Notes: generated by a model from the letters alone, not told the origin. A DNA stretch of 32,830 nucleotides from Bacillota bacterium (GCA_023460575.1 JAEWPQ010000102.1:1-32830); one strand, 5' to 3'; shown: positions 22,991 to 32,065, counted from the first letter of the stretch. A program made the numbers and translations.

Positions 22991-23913
22991 TGAATACCAG
23001 AATCACCCAACTATTGGGAATCGAATATCCCATCATACAGGGCGGAATGGCATGGGTTGCGGAGCACCATCTTGCAGCAGCTGTATCGGAAGCTGGTGGT
23101 CTGGGATTGATCGGCGGAGCCAACGCACCGGGTGAAGTGGTGCGTGATGAAATCCGCAAAGCTAAGAAGCTGACCAATAAGCCAATTGGTGTAAATGTCA
23201 TGCTTTTAAGCCCTCATGCTGAAGATGTGGCAAAGGTAATCGTAGAGGAAGGCATTAAGGTGGTAACAACTGGTGCCGGTAATCCGGAAAAATACATGGA
23301 GATGTGGAAGGCGGCAGGGATTAAAGTAATTCCGGTTGTCGCTTCCGTAGCGCTTGCAAAGAGAATGGAGCGCTATGGCGCAGATGCAGTTGTTGCAGAG
23401 GGCTGTGAATCCGGCGGACACATCGGAGAACAGACTACCATGACGTTAGTTCCCCAGGTAGCAGATGCGGTTTCCATTCCTGTTATAGCAGCAGGCGGAA
23501 TCGGTGATGGCAGAGGAATCGCAGCAGCATTTATGCTGGGAGCAGAGGCTGTCCAGGTCGGAACCAGATTTGTGGTTTCCAAAGAATCCATTGTACATGA
23601 CAATTACAAACAGAGAATTATAAAAGCAAAGGATATCGATTCAGCAGTTACAGGACGTACACACGGACACCCGGTGAGATCTTTAAGAAATCAGATGACC
23701 AGGGAGTACGTGAAGCTGGAGGAACAAGGAAAATCCTTTGAAGAACTGGAGTATTTAACCCTTGGAACGCTTCGGAATGCTGTTTTAGAGGGAGATATTA
23801 TTAACGGCACGGTTATGGCCGGACAGATTGCAGGTATGATAAGCAAGGAACAGACCTGTAAAGAGATGATTGAAGAAATGATGGAACAGGCCGGGAAGCT
23901 TCTTGGCCGTTAA
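22990..23913 (+). CDS. fabK: FMN-dependent enoyl-[acyl-carrier-protein] reductase II
   Basis: A 307-aa TIM-barrel flavoprotein of the FabK type, which reduces trans-2-enoyl-ACP in the last step of each elongation cycle. Motifs are PIIQGGMAWVAEHHLAAAVSEAGG at the N-terminus, ESGGHIGEQTT with the conserved His144, and IPVIAAGGIGDGRG for FMN phosphate binding. There is no FabI in the operon, and FabK is the usual enzyme in streptococci and many clostridia, which makes triclosan insensitivity likely. It overlaps the acpP stop by 1 nt and precedes fabD. Confidence 0.95.
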   Translation: MNTRITQLLGIEYPIIQGGMAWVAEHHLAAAVSEAGGLGLIGGANAPGEVVRDEIRKAKKLTNKPIGVNVMLLSPHAEDVAKVIVEEGIKVVTTGAGNPEKYMEMWKAAGIKVIPVVASVALAKRMERYGADAVVAEGCESGGHIGEQTTMTLVPQVADAVSIPVIAAGGIGDGRGIAAAFMLGAEAVQVGTRFVVSKESIVHDNYKQRIIKAKDIDSAVTGRTHGHPVRSLRNQMTREYVKLEEQGKSFEELEYLTLGTLRNAVLEGDIINGTVMAGQIAGMISKEQTCKEMIEEMMEQAGKLLGR

Positions 23914-23929
23914 AGAGGAGTTTATGACT

Positions 23930-24847
23930 ATGAGCAAGATCGCATTTATTTTCCCAGGCCAGGGCGCGCAGTACTGCGGAATGGGCCAGGATTTTTATGA
24001 GCAGACAGCAATTGGAAAAGAAATCTATGATATGGCTTCCGGGCTTCTTGGTTTTTCCCTGCCGGAACTCTGCTTTGAGAAGAATGACCGTCTGGATATT
24101 ACGGAATATACGCAGGCAGCCATGGTGACGACAGGGATCGCCATGATGAGGGTACTGGAAGAAAAAACAGGGATCAGACCGGATGTGACGGCTGGTTTAA
24201 GCCTGGGAGAATATTGCGCGCTTGCAGCAGCGGGTGTGATGAGTGATCAGGATGCTATTTTAACAGTCAGACAGAGAGGAATCCTTATGCAGGAAGCAGT
24301 TCCTGCGGGACTGGGAGCGATGTCAGCCGTTCTTTCTCTGGATGCTGCTGAAATTGAAGCGGTTTTAAGCCGGATTGAAGGAGTTCAGATCGCAAATTAT
24401 AACTGCCCGGGGCAGATTGTTATATCAGGAAAAAAGGAAGCGGTTGAGGAAGCCGGTGAGAAGCTTCTGGCGGCAGGAGCCAAGAGAGTCATTGGTTTAA
24501 ATGTTAGTGGTCCGTTCCATTCAGCTATGCTGACAGGTGCCGGTGAAAAACTGGGTATCGTTCTTGAGGACATAGAAATTCATAAGCCTGTGATCCCTTA
24601 TGTGGCTAATGTGACAGCCGCGTATGTAACAGAGGCAGATGAGGTAAAGCCATTATTAATCCGACAGGTATCTTCTTCCGTACGCTTCCAGCAGAGTGTG
24701 GAAACCATGATAAAGGACGGAGTAGATACGTTTATAGAGATCGGACCTGGAAAAACCCTTGCAGGGTTTATTAAGAAGATAACGAGAGATGCAAAAGTCT
24801 TTAATATAGAAAAACTGGAAGATATGGATAAATTAGCAGGAATTTAA
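23930..24847 (+). CDS. fabD: Malonyl-CoA:ACP transacylase
   Basis: A 305-aa enzyme that moves malonyl from CoA to ACP. Motifs are FIFPGQGAQ at 7-15, the nucleophile S91 in GLSLGEY, and the catalytic H198 in GPFHSAM. The ATG at 23930 stands 9 nt after AGAGGAG; another ATG at 23924 is only 3 nt away, and a TTG at 23903 lies inside fabK, so 23930 is preferred. It is 16 nt after fabK and 16 nt before fabG. Confidence 0.96.
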   Translation: MSKIAFIFPGQGAQYCGMGQDFYEQTAIGKEIYDMASGLLGFSLPELCFEKNDRLDITEYTQAAMVTTGIAMMRVLEEKTGIRPDVTAGLSLGEYCALAAAGVMSDQDAILTVRQRGILMQEAVPAGLGAMSAVLSLDAAEIEAVLSRIEGVQIANYNCPGQIVISGKKEAVEEAGEKLLAAGAKRVIGLNVSGPFHSAMLTGAGEKLGIVLEDIEIHKPVIPYVANVTAAYVTEADEVKPLLIRQVSSSVRFQQSVETMIKDGVDTFIEIGPGKTLAGFIKKITRDAKVFNIEKLEDMDKLAGI

Positions 24848-24863
24848 CGGGGAGGTGACAGTT

Positions 24864-25604
24864 ATGTTAAATGGAAAAATAGCGGTGGTTACGGGTGCCG
24901 GCAGAGGAATCGGAAGAGCAATCGCGTTAAAGCTGGGACTGGAAGGTGCCACTGTGATTGTCAATTATAATGGATCTGAAGAAAGAGCCCATCAGGTAGT
25001 AAAAGAGATTGAAGAAAATGGCGGAAAAGCAGAAGCAATTGCCTGCAATGTATCAGATTATGAAGCTTCAGGTGCTTTTCTTGACGGAGTAATAAAGAAA
25101 TACGGAAAGCTGGATATTCTAATAAATAACGCAGGCATTACCAGAGATAATCTTCTTATGAAAATGTCGGAGAATGAGTTTGATGCAGTTATCAGTACGA
25201 ACTTAAAAGGGGTATTTAACTGCATGAAACATGTTTCCCGTCAGATGATTAAGCAGAAGGGCGGAAGAATTATCAACATCTCTTCTGTATCAGGAATTCT
25301 TGGAAATGCAGGTCAGATAAATTACTGCGCAGCTAAAGCTGGAGTAATCGGCATGACTAAATCATTTGCAAGGGAAGCTGCAACCAGAGGAATAACAGTA
25401 AATGCCATAGCACCCGGCTATATACAGACAGATATGACAGATGTACTGTCTGACTCTGTTAAGGAAGCCTCTTTAGACCAGATCCCAATGAAACGTTTTG
25501 GAACGCCGGAAGATGTTGCGGCTGCGGCTGTATTTCTTGCATCAGACCAGGCTGGTTATATCACAGGGCAGGTCATCAGTGTGGATGGCGGAATGGCTAT
25601 GTAA
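24864..25604 (+). CDS. fabG: 3-oxoacyl-[acyl-carrier-protein] reductase
   Basis: A 246-aa short-chain dehydrogenase that reduces 3-ketoacyl-ACP with NADPH. It has TGAGRGIG at 10-17, NNAGIT, and the Ser-Tyr-Lys catalytic set in ISSVSG and YCAAK. ATG at 24864 lies 8 nt after GGGGAGG; the GTG at 24855 would overlap that ribosome binding site. fabF follows after 16 nt. Confidence 0.96.
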   Translation: MLNGKIAVVTGAGRGIGRAIALKLGLEGATVIVNYNGSEERAHQVVKEIEENGGKAEAIACNVSDYEASGAFLDGVIKKYGKLDILINNAGITRDNLLMKMSENEFDAVISTNLKGVFNCMKHVSRQMIKQKGGRIINISSVSGILGNAGQINYCAAKAGVIGMTKSFAREAATRGITVNAIAPGYIQTDMTDVLSDSVKEASLDQIPMKRFGTPEDVAAAAVFLASDQAGYITGQVISVDGGMAM

Positions 25605-25620
25605 AAAGGAGAATAACAGT

Positions 25621-26859
25621 ATGAATAGAAGAGTGGTAGTAACTGGCATGGGAGCAATAACTCCTATTGGTAATGATGTAGAAAGTTTCTGGAATGGACT
25701 GAAAGAAAAAAAGGTGGGAATCGCACCCATTACTCAGTTTGATACAACGGATTTTAAGGCCACACTGGCAGCAGAGGTAAAGGATTTTGACCCTAAGAAT
25801 TATATGGATATAAAAGCAGCCAAGCGCATGGAGCGTTTTGCGCAGCTTGCAGTGGCAGCTACAAAGGAAGCCCTTGAAATGTCAGGAATAGATATGGAAA
25901 AAGAAGATCCTTATCGCGTGGGCGTTAGTGTGGGTTCCGGGATTGGAAGCCTGCAGGCCGTAGAGCGGGAACATAAGAAGCTTTTGGAGAAAGGTCCGGG
26001 CAGAGTCAATCCTCTTTTGGTTCCCTTGATGATATCCAACATGGCAGCAGGAAATGTGGGGATTCAGTTCGGATTAAAGGGCAAGTGCATTAATGTGGTT
26101 ACGGCCTGTGCTACGGGAACTCATTCCATAGGAGAGGCGTTCCGGTCCATCCAGTATGGGGAAGTGGATGTGATGGTGGCAGGAGGTGCGGAAGCCAGCG
26201 TTACGCCGATCGGTGTAGCTGGATTTTCGGCTCTTACTGCACTTACTACTTCAGATGATCCGCTCCGTGCTTCCATTCCATTTGATAAGGACAGAAGCGG
26301 CTTTGTTATGGGTGAAGGTGCAGGCGTTGTGGTATTAGAAGAACTGGAACACGCGCTTTCCAGAAATGCTGTTATCTACGGAGAAGTGGTTGGTTACGGG
26401 TCAACCTGTGATGCATACCATATTACCTCTCCTGCCGAGGACGGAAGCGGTGCTGCAAGAGCGATGACGGAGGCTATAAAAGATGCCGGTATTACAGCCA
26501 AAGAGCTGGACTACGTCAATGCGCATGGAACCAGCACCCATCACAACGACTTATTTGAAACCATGGCAATCAAAATCGCTTTAGGCGATCATGCAAAAAA
26601 TGTTAAAATCAGTTCTACAAAATCCATGGTCGGACACCTTCTTGGCGCGGCAGGGGGCGTGGAATTCATTGCCTGTGTGAAATCCATACAGGATGGATTT
26701 GTTCATGCCACTGCCGGTCTGGAAGAAGAAGGAGAAGGCTGTGATTTAAACTATACAAAGGGTGAGGGAGTTTCCTGTGATGTGACTTATGCTATCAGCA
26801 ATTCCCTGGGCTTTGGTGGTCATAATGCCAGCATTCTTGTAAAGAAGTTTGAACAGTAG
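25621..26859 (+). CDS. fabF: 3-oxoacyl-[acyl-carrier-protein] synthase II
   Basis: A 412-aa elongating condensing enzyme (KAS II). The catalytic residues are C163 in VTACATGTHS, H302 in NAHGTSTHHND and H339 in SMVGHLLGAAGG. The start at 25621 is preceded by AAAAGGAG and gives the typical MNRRVVVTGMG N-terminus; a longer open frame reaching back to 25498 lies within fabG and is not used. With fabH it provides the two condensing activities of the operon; no fabB is present. accB follows after 12 nt. Confidence 0.97.
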   Translation: MNRRVVVTGMGAITPIGNDVESFWNGLKEKKVGIAPITQFDTTDFKATLAAEVKDFDPKNYMDIKAAKRMERFAQLAVAATKEALEMSGIDMEKEDPYRVGVSVGSGIGSLQAVEREHKKLLEKGPGRVNPLLVPLMISNMAAGNVGIQFGLKGKCINVVTACATGTHSIGEAFRSIQYGEVDVMVAGGAEASVTPIGVAGFSALTALTTSDDPLRASIPFDKDRSGFVMGEGAGVVVLEELEHALSRNAVIYGEVVGYGSTCDAYHITSPAEDGSGAARAMTEAIKDAGITAKELDYVNAHGTSTHHNDLFETMAIKIALGDHAKNVKISSTKSMVGHLLGAAGGVEFIACVKSIQDGFVHATAGLEEEGEGCDLNYTKGEGVSCDVTYAISNSLGFGGHNASILVKKFEQ

Positions 26860-26871
26860 GAGGCAGTCATA

Positions 26872-27345
26872 ATGGAAATAAATGATGTGATCAGACTGAT
26901 GCAGGCCGTTTCAGAACAGGGCCTCACCGGTTTTAAGCTGGAAGATGGAGATTTTAAGTTATCCATTAAGAAAGAAAAGCAGATGGTTATTGCCACAGAA
27001 GGGGATTATGTTCAGAGAAGTCTGGAAATACCTGCTTATGCTGGTCAGGAAATGAAAACACCGGTATCAGAAAACGGGATGGACACTGCGAAGGCGGAAG
27101 CACTTTCTACCGATAAGGTTGTATCCTCTCCTCTTGTAGGAACCTTTTACAATTCTTCTTCACCGGACAGTATGCCGTTTGTTAAGGCAGGAGATACCGT
27201 TAAGAAGGGTCAGACGCTTGGTATCATAGAAGCCATGAAGCTGATGAATGAGATTGAATGTGAATACGATGGTGTGGTAGAAGCCGTTCTGGTTGGAAAT
27301 GAAGATGTGGTGGAATACGGTCAGCCTCTGTTCCGTATCCGGTAG
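26872..27345 (+). CDS. accB: Biotin carboxyl carrier protein of acetyl-CoA carboxylase
   Basis: A 157-aa protein with an N-terminal helical part, a flexible linker (about 45-82) and a C-terminal biotinyl domain. The biotinylated lysine is K123 in EAMKLMNEIE. It carries CO2 between biotin carboxylase (accC) and the carboxyltransferase (accDA) encoded downstream. Ribosome binding site AGGAGG is present. A hairpin at 27361-27388 follows its stop. Confidence 0.97.
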   Translation: MEINDVIRLMQAVSEQGLTGFKLEDGDFKLSIKKEKQMVIATEGDYVQRSLEIPAYAGQEMKTPVSENGMDTAKAEALSTDKVVSSPLVGTFYNSSSPDSMPFVKAGDTVKKGQTLGIIEAMKLMNEIECEYDGVVEAVLVGNEDVVEYGQPLFRIR

Positions 27346-27360
27346 GTTATTGTAAAATCT

Positions 27361-27390
27361 AAGAGAGGTCCAGGGTCGGACCTCTCTTTT
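27361..27390 (+). terminator. Hairpin inside the fatty-acid operon, possible weak terminator
   Basis: A perfect 11-bp stem (27361-27371 with 27378-27388) and a 6-nt loop, followed by only two further T residues and then A-rich sequence. It lies between accB and fabZ, whose ribosome binding site starts 8 nt later. It may reduce rather than stop transcription, or act as a processing or stability element. Confidence 0.55.
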
Positions 27391-27407
27391 AAAATAAGGA
27401 GAGCATG

Positions 27408-27830
27408 ATGTTAGGTATAAAAGAAATTCAGGAGATTATTCCTCACAGACACCCGTTTCTGCTGGTAGACTGCATTGAAGAGCTGGAACCCGGGGTAAGG
27501 GCTTCGGGGTATAAGTGTGTCACTTATGATGAATCCTTCTTCAGGGGACATTTTCCGGAGGAACCGGTAATGCCGGGTGTTTTAATCATAGAAGCACTGG
27601 CTCAGGTTGGGGCGGTTGCAATATTAAGCATGGAAGAGAATAAGGGAAAGATTGCTTATTTCGGAGCAATTGACAAGGCTAAATTTAAACAGAAGGTAAT
27701 TCCGGGAAGCAAGTTAAAACTGGAATGTGAAATTATAAAAAGAAAGGGTCCGGTAGGAGTTGGGAAAGCGGTTGCCACCGTAGATGGCAAAATCGCTGCC
27801 AGCGCAGAACTGACATTTATGATTGGATAG
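27408..27830 (+). CDS. fabZ: 3-hydroxyacyl-[acyl-carrier-protein] dehydratase
   Basis: A 140-aa hotdog-fold enzyme that dehydrates 3-hydroxyacyl-ACP. It has PHRHPFLLVD at the N-terminus and the catalytic His/Glu region GHFPEEPVMPGVLIIEALAQ. Adjacent ATGs at 27405 and 27408 are both possible; the second is better spaced (6 nt) from AAGGAG. No fabA or fabM isomerase is in the operon, so the route to unsaturated fatty acids is not shown here. accC follows after 10 nt. Confidence 0.96.
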   Translation: MLGIKEIQEIIPHRHPFLLVDCIEELEPGVRASGYKCVTYDESFFRGHFPEEPVMPGVLIIEALAQVGAVAILSMEENKGKIAYFGAIDKAKFKQKVIPGSKLKLECEIIKRKGPVGVGKAVATVDGKIAASAELTFMIG

Positions 27831-27840
27831 GTGGAGATCG

Positions 27841-29193
27841 ATGTTTGATAAGATTTTAATTGCCAACCGCGGTGAAATTGCGGTAAGAATCATAAGAGCA
27901 TGCAGGGAAATGGGGATTAAAACGGTTGCCGTATATTCGGAAGCGGACCGGGAAAGCCTTCATACCCTCCTGGCGGATGAAGCCATCTGCATCGGTCCTG
28001 CACCGTCCACACAGAGTTATTTGAATATGGAACGGATCCTTACAGCCACCGTTGCCATGAAAGCGAATGCAATTCACCCTGGATTTGGATTCCTTTCTGA
28101 AAATGCAAGGTTTGCAGAACTCTGTGAAAAATGCAGTATTACCTTCATCGGACCTGACGCCGGAATCATCAATAAGATGGGAAATAAATCGGAAGCCAGA
28201 AAAACCATGATGGAAGCAGGCGTTCCGGTAGTACCAGGCGGGAAAGAAGCCGTTCACCATGTAGAAGAAGCCAGGGAAATGGCAGAGCGGATAGGATTTC
28301 CTGTTATGATCAAGGCCTCATCAGGAGGCGGCGGAAAAGGAATGCGTATTTCAAGAAGTGTGGATGATTTTGATTCCAATTTTAAGAATGCCCAGATGGA
28401 ATCCGTAAAAGGTTTTTCCGACGATACCATGTACATTGAGAAATATATTGAAAAACCCAGACACATTGAATTTCAGATACTTGCTGATCAAATGGGCAAT
28501 GTAATTCATTTAGGAGAAAGGGACTGTTCCATTCAGAGACGCCACCAGAAGGTTCTTGAGGAATCCCCTTCTGCAGCGATTTCAGAAGAACTGCGCCACC
28601 AGATGGGAGATGTTGCAGTCCGTGCGGCTAAGGCTGTTGGTTATGTAAATGCAGGAACCATTGAATTTTTGCTGGATAAGGATAAAAATTTCTATTTTAT
28701 GGAAATGAATACAAGAATTCAGGTGGAGCATCCGGTAACGGAGATGGTGACCGGACTGGATCTGATAAAGGAACAGATACGGATTGCAGCTGGAGAACCA
28801 CTGAGTGTGACACAGGGTGATATTAAAATTGCAGGTCATGCCATTGAATGCAGAATTAATGCCGAAAATCCGGCAAAAAATTTCATGCCATGTCCAGGTC
28901 TTATTAAAAACGTTCACGTGCCAGGAGGCAACGGAGTACGGATTGATACTCATATTTACAACGACTATAAGGTTCCGGCAAATTATGACTCCATGCTGAT
29001 GAAGCTGGTGGTTCATGGGAAAGACCGAACGGAAGCGATTGCAAAGATGAGAAGCGCCCTTGGGGAACTGATTATCGAAGGAATAGAAACCAATATTGAT
29101 TTTCAGTTTGATATCTTAAGCCATGAAGCATATCGTGACGGTGATATAGATACAGATTTTATTCCCAAATTCTTCCCGGATTATGTCCGGTAA
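27841..29193 (+). CDS. accC: Biotin carboxylase of acetyl-CoA carboxylase
   Basis: A 450-aa ATP-grasp enzyme, the normal length of AccC. The N-terminus is FDKILIANRGEIAVRI. The glycine-rich ATP loop KASSGGGGKGMRI and the catalytic EMNTRIQVEHPVTE are both present. It carboxylates biotin on AccB. ATG at 27841 gives the family N-terminus, with GGTGGAG just upstream; a TTG at 27823 inside fabZ would add six unusual residues. accDA follows after 21 nt. Confidence 0.97.
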   Translation: MFDKILIANRGEIAVRIIRACREMGIKTVAVYSEADRESLHTLLADEAICIGPAPSTQSYLNMERILTATVAMKANAIHPGFGFLSENARFAELCEKCSITFIGPDAGIINKMGNKSEARKTMMEAGVPVVPGGKEAVHHVEEAREMAERIGFPVMIKASSGGGGKGMRISRSVDDFDSNFKNAQMESVKGFSDDTMYIEKYIEKPRHIEFQILADQMGNVIHLGERDCSIQRRHQKVLEESPSAAISEELRHQMGDVAVRAAKAVGYVNAGTIEFLLDKDKNFYFMEMNTRIQVEHPVTEMVTGLDLIKEQIRIAAGEPLSVTQGDIKIAGHAIECRINAENPAKNFMPCPGLIKNVHVPGGNGVRIDTHIYNDYKVPANYDSMLMKLVVHGKDRTEAIAKMRSALGELIIEGIETNIDFQFDILSHEAYRDGDIDTDFIPKFFPDYVR

Positions 29194-29214
29194 ACAGGGA
29201 GAGGAGCAGATCTT

Positions 29215-30939
29215 ATGTTAAGAGACATGTTTAAGAAAACTTATACCCTGATTGACAGCAAATACAGGACGGTGGAGAAAACCGGGGAGCCCAATATTCC
29301 GGAAGGACTTTGGAAAAAGTGCAACAAATGCTGTCAGCCAATCTATGCGGAGGACGTAAGGAGCAGTCATTACGTATGTCCGAAGTGCAAAGGATATTTC
29401 AGGGTTCACGCTTTTCAGAGAATCGAAATGACAGCAGATGCGGGAACCTTTGAAGAGTGGGATAAGGAGATTGAATTTGAGAATCCTCTTGATTTTCCCG
29501 GATATGAGAAAAAGATTGCTGCAGCCAGAGAAAAGACAGGACTGTCAGAGGCCATTGTAACCGGTGTCTGTGAAATTAACGGTCAGAAAGCTGTACTGGG
29601 TGTCTGTGATGCAGGCTTTATTATGAGCAGCATGGGGCATGCAGTAGGAGAAAAGATTGCCAGAGCGGTGGAGCGTGCGACGGAAGAAAAGCTTCCTGTG
29701 ATTTTATTTGCCTGTTCCGGCGGAGCCAGAATGCAGGAGGGAATCGTGTCCTTAATGCAGATGGCAAAAACCTCCGCAGCATTAAAGCGCCACCATAAAG
29801 CAGGGCAGCTTTATGTCAGTGTTCTTACAGATCCAACAACGGGCGGTGTCACTGCAAGCTTTGCAATGCTTGGAGATATCATTCTTGCAGAGCCGGGAGC
29901 TTTAATTGGTTTTGCTGGCCCCCGGGTTATTGAGCAGACGATTGGTCAGAAGCTGCCGGAAGGTTTCCAGAGGGCAGAATTTTTACTGGAACATGGCTTT
30001 GTTGATAAGATCGTTCCAAGAGAAGAGATGAAGGATACATTAACTGCTGTTTTAAAGCTCCACAATCCCCACAATAAGGAAAGCTTTTGTGTGGATAACC
30101 GGGAAACAGATGAAAGCATCTGTGGAAAAAAGAACGGGTTCTGGTCTAAAAAGAATAAACGAAGCCCATGGGATACCGTGCAGCTGTCCAGAAGTGCTGA
30201 CCGCCCTGTAGCTTCCGATTATATTCATCAGATCTTTGATGATTTTATAGAGTTTGCCGGAGACCGTTATTTTAAAGATGACGGAGCAATTGTAGGCGGA
30301 ATTGCATTCTTTCACGGAATGCCTGTTACAGTAATCGGTCAGGAAAAAGGTAAGAATACAAAGGATAACATCAGGCGGAATTTTGGTATGCCATCACCGG
30401 AAGGCTACAGAAAAGCTTTAAGGCTGATGAAGCAGGCGGAGAGTTTCAAACGCCCGGTCATCTGCTTTGTGGATACTCCGGGAGCATTTTGCGGACTTGA
30501 GGCAGAGGAACGGGGACAGGGAGAAGCCATTGCCAGGAACTTATTTGAAATGGCAGACTTGACAGTACCGGTTCTTTCCATTGTGATCGGAGAAGGTGGA
30601 AGCGGAGGAGCTCTTGCCATGGCAGTGGGCAATGAAGTCTGGATGATGGAAAACTCCATTTACTCCATTCTTTCTCCGGAAGGCTTTGCCTCCATTTTGT
30701 ATAAAGACAGCAAAAAAGCCAATGATGCAGCCAGAGTCATGAAGATCACCGCAAAGGATTTAATGGATCTTGGTCTCATTGAGCGGGTTATACCGGAAGA
30801 ACAGCCTGCCTGTGCAGAAAATCTTCCGGAGATTGCAAAGGAAATGGACCGGGCCATGATAGAATTCTTTGCCGATTTCCTTACCTTGACAGAAGAAGAA
30901 CTTGCAAATCAAAGATATGATAGATTTAGGAGAATGTGA
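29215..30939 (+). CDS. accD/accA: Fused acetyl-CoA carboxylase carboxyltransferase beta-alpha
   Basis: One 574-aa reading frame joins AccD and AccA, normally separate subunits that transfer CO2 from biotin to acetyl-CoA. The AccD half opens with a zinc ribbon (C36, C39, C55, C58) and has FACSGGARMQEG and LTDPTTGGV. After a Lys-rich linker (about 295-325) the AccA half starts SPWDTVQLSRSADRP and contains EFAGDRYFKDDGAIVGG, FVDTPGAFCG, GEGGSGGALAM and YSILSPEGFAS. The N-terminal helical region of about 60 residues usual in AccA is missing or replaced by the linker. No frameshift is needed. GAGAGGAG precedes the ATG. The stop overlaps the next gene. Confidence 0.96.
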   Translation: MLRDMFKKTYTLIDSKYRTVEKTGEPNIPEGLWKKCNKCCQPIYAEDVRSSHYVCPKCKGYFRVHAFQRIEMTADAGTFEEWDKEIEFENPLDFPGYEKKIAAAREKTGLSEAIVTGVCEINGQKAVLGVCDAGFIMSSMGHAVGEKIARAVERATEEKLPVILFACSGGARMQEGIVSLMQMAKTSAALKRHHKAGQLYVSVLTDPTTGGVTASFAMLGDIILAEPGALIGFAGPRVIEQTIGQKLPEGFQRAEFLLEHGFVDKIVPREEMKDTLTAVLKLHNPHNKESFCVDNRETDESICGKKNGFWSKKNKRSPWDTVQLSRSADRPVASDYIHQIFDDFIEFAGDRYFKDDGAIVGGIAFFHGMPVTVIGQEKGKNTKDNIRRNFGMPSPEGYRKALRLMKQAESFKRPVICFVDTPGAFCGLEAEERGQGEAIARNLFEMADLTVPVLSIVIGEGGSGGALAMAVGNEVWMMENSIYSILSPEGFASILYKDSKKANDAARVMKITAKDLMDLGLIERVIPEEQPACAENLPEIAKEMDRAMIEFFADFLTLTEEELANQRYDRFRRM

Positions 30940-32060
30940 TGGGAACATTAAAACCATTGGTAATAGGAGATCTGGTGGCAAAATATCCGGTAATTCAGGG
31001 TGGAATGGGAGTTGGAATCAGTCTTTCCTCTCTTGCGGGAGCGGTTGCTAAAGCAGGAGGAGTCGGCATCATTTCTACGGCACAGATTGGCTTTAAACAG
31101 CCTGATTTCCTAAAGAATCCCTTAGAGGCCAACCTGCGTGCTATCGGGGAGGAAATGAAAAAAGCCAGGGAAATCGCCCCTGATGGAATTATTGGCTTTA
31201 ATATTATGGTTGCCACCAAAAATTATGCAAGCTATGTGAAAAAAGCGGTATTAGCAGGAGCTGATATAATCATCTCAGGAGCAGGACTTCCCGTAAGTCT
31301 TCCGGAATATGTGGCGGAAGCGGCGGAAGAAGCAGGAATTAAACTGAAAACAAAAATTGCTCCAATTGTCTCTACTGTAAAGTCCGCTATGGTTATCTGC
31401 AAAATGTGGGACCGCAAATTCCATCAGGCTCCGGATCTGGTTGTGGTGGAAGGCCCCTTAGCCGGCGGTCACCTGGGCTTTTCCAGAAATGACTTATCGG
31501 AACTGGGCGTTGATACGGAGGATGTGGAGCACACCTTCCGTCAGGCGGATTATGACGAGGAGATAAGAGGTATTATCCGTCTTGTACGAGAATATGGGGA
31601 AAAGTATAATAAAGTGATACCGGTAGTAACTGCCGGAGGAATATACACCCATGAGGATGTCATGCATCAGATTGATCTGGGTGCTGACGGTGTTCAGGTT
31701 GCAACCAGGTTTGTGACTACTGAGGAATGTGATGCTCCCCAGGAGTTTAAAGACGCCTACATTCAGTCAGCGAAGGAAGACATTGTCATTACGAAAAGCC
31801 CGGTAGGAATGCCGGGAAGAGCGATAAAAAATTCGTTTTTAAATCATGTTGCTGATACCCCGTTCCGGCTGGAGCACTGCTACGACTGTCTGGAAAAATG
31901 TGACAAAAAGACCATACCCTACTGCATTACCAAAGCACTGATTTCGTCGGCAGAAGGAAGAACCGAAGAAGGTCTGGTGTTTTGCGGAAGCAATGCTTTC
32001 CGTGCTGAGAAGATGGAAACGGTTGATGAAGTAATGAATGATCTGGTTTTCGGAAAATAA
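30939..32060 (+). CDS. Nitronate monooxygenase / FabK-like flavoprotein with C-terminal Cys motif
   Basis: A 373-aa TIM-barrel FMN enzyme of the NMO/FabK superfamily. The N-terminus reads YPVIQGGMGVGISLSSLAGAVAKAGG. GGHLG with His178 sits where FabK/NMO have their catalytic His, and VVTAGGIY with DGVQVATRF completes the FMN site. After residue 305 a C-terminal extension holds four closely spaced cysteines (C314, C317, C321, C329) and a fifth at C349. ATG at 30939 overlaps the accDA stop by 1 nt with AGGAG 6 nt upstream, so it is coupled to the fatty-acid operon. It could detoxify nitronates or act as a second enoyl reductase; sequence does not decide. It clearly differs from fabK at 22990. 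Confidence 0.85.
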   Translation: MGTLKPLVIGDLVAKYPVIQGGMGVGISLSSLAGAVAKAGGVGIISTAQIGFKQPDFLKNPLEANLRAIGEEMKKAREIAPDGIIGFNIMVATKNYASYVKKAVLAGADIIISGAGLPVSLPEYVAEAAEEAGIKLKTKIAPIVSTVKSAMVICKMWDRKFHQAPDLVVVEGPLAGGHLGFSRNDLSELGVDTEDVEHTFRQADYDEEIRGIIRLVREYGEKYNKVIPVVTAGGIYTHEDVMHQIDLGADGVQVATRFVTTEECDAPQEFKDAYIQSAKEDIVITKSPVGMPGRAIKNSFLNHVADTPFRLEHCYDCLEKCDKKTIPYCITKALISSAEGRTEEGLVFCGSNAFRAEKMETVDEVMNDLVFGK

Positions 32061-32065
32061 TAGAA

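Noticed and set aside
25498..25620. Longer fabF beginning inside fabG
   Set aside because: The extension is non-homologous to condensing enzymes, and AAAAGGAG directly precedes the ATG at 25621.
27856..29016. Long antisense open frames (134 and 144 codons) within accC
   Set aside because: They lie opposite a highly conserved gene, have no ribosome binding site, and their sequences (rich in His, Cys, Phe) look like reverse-frame shadows.
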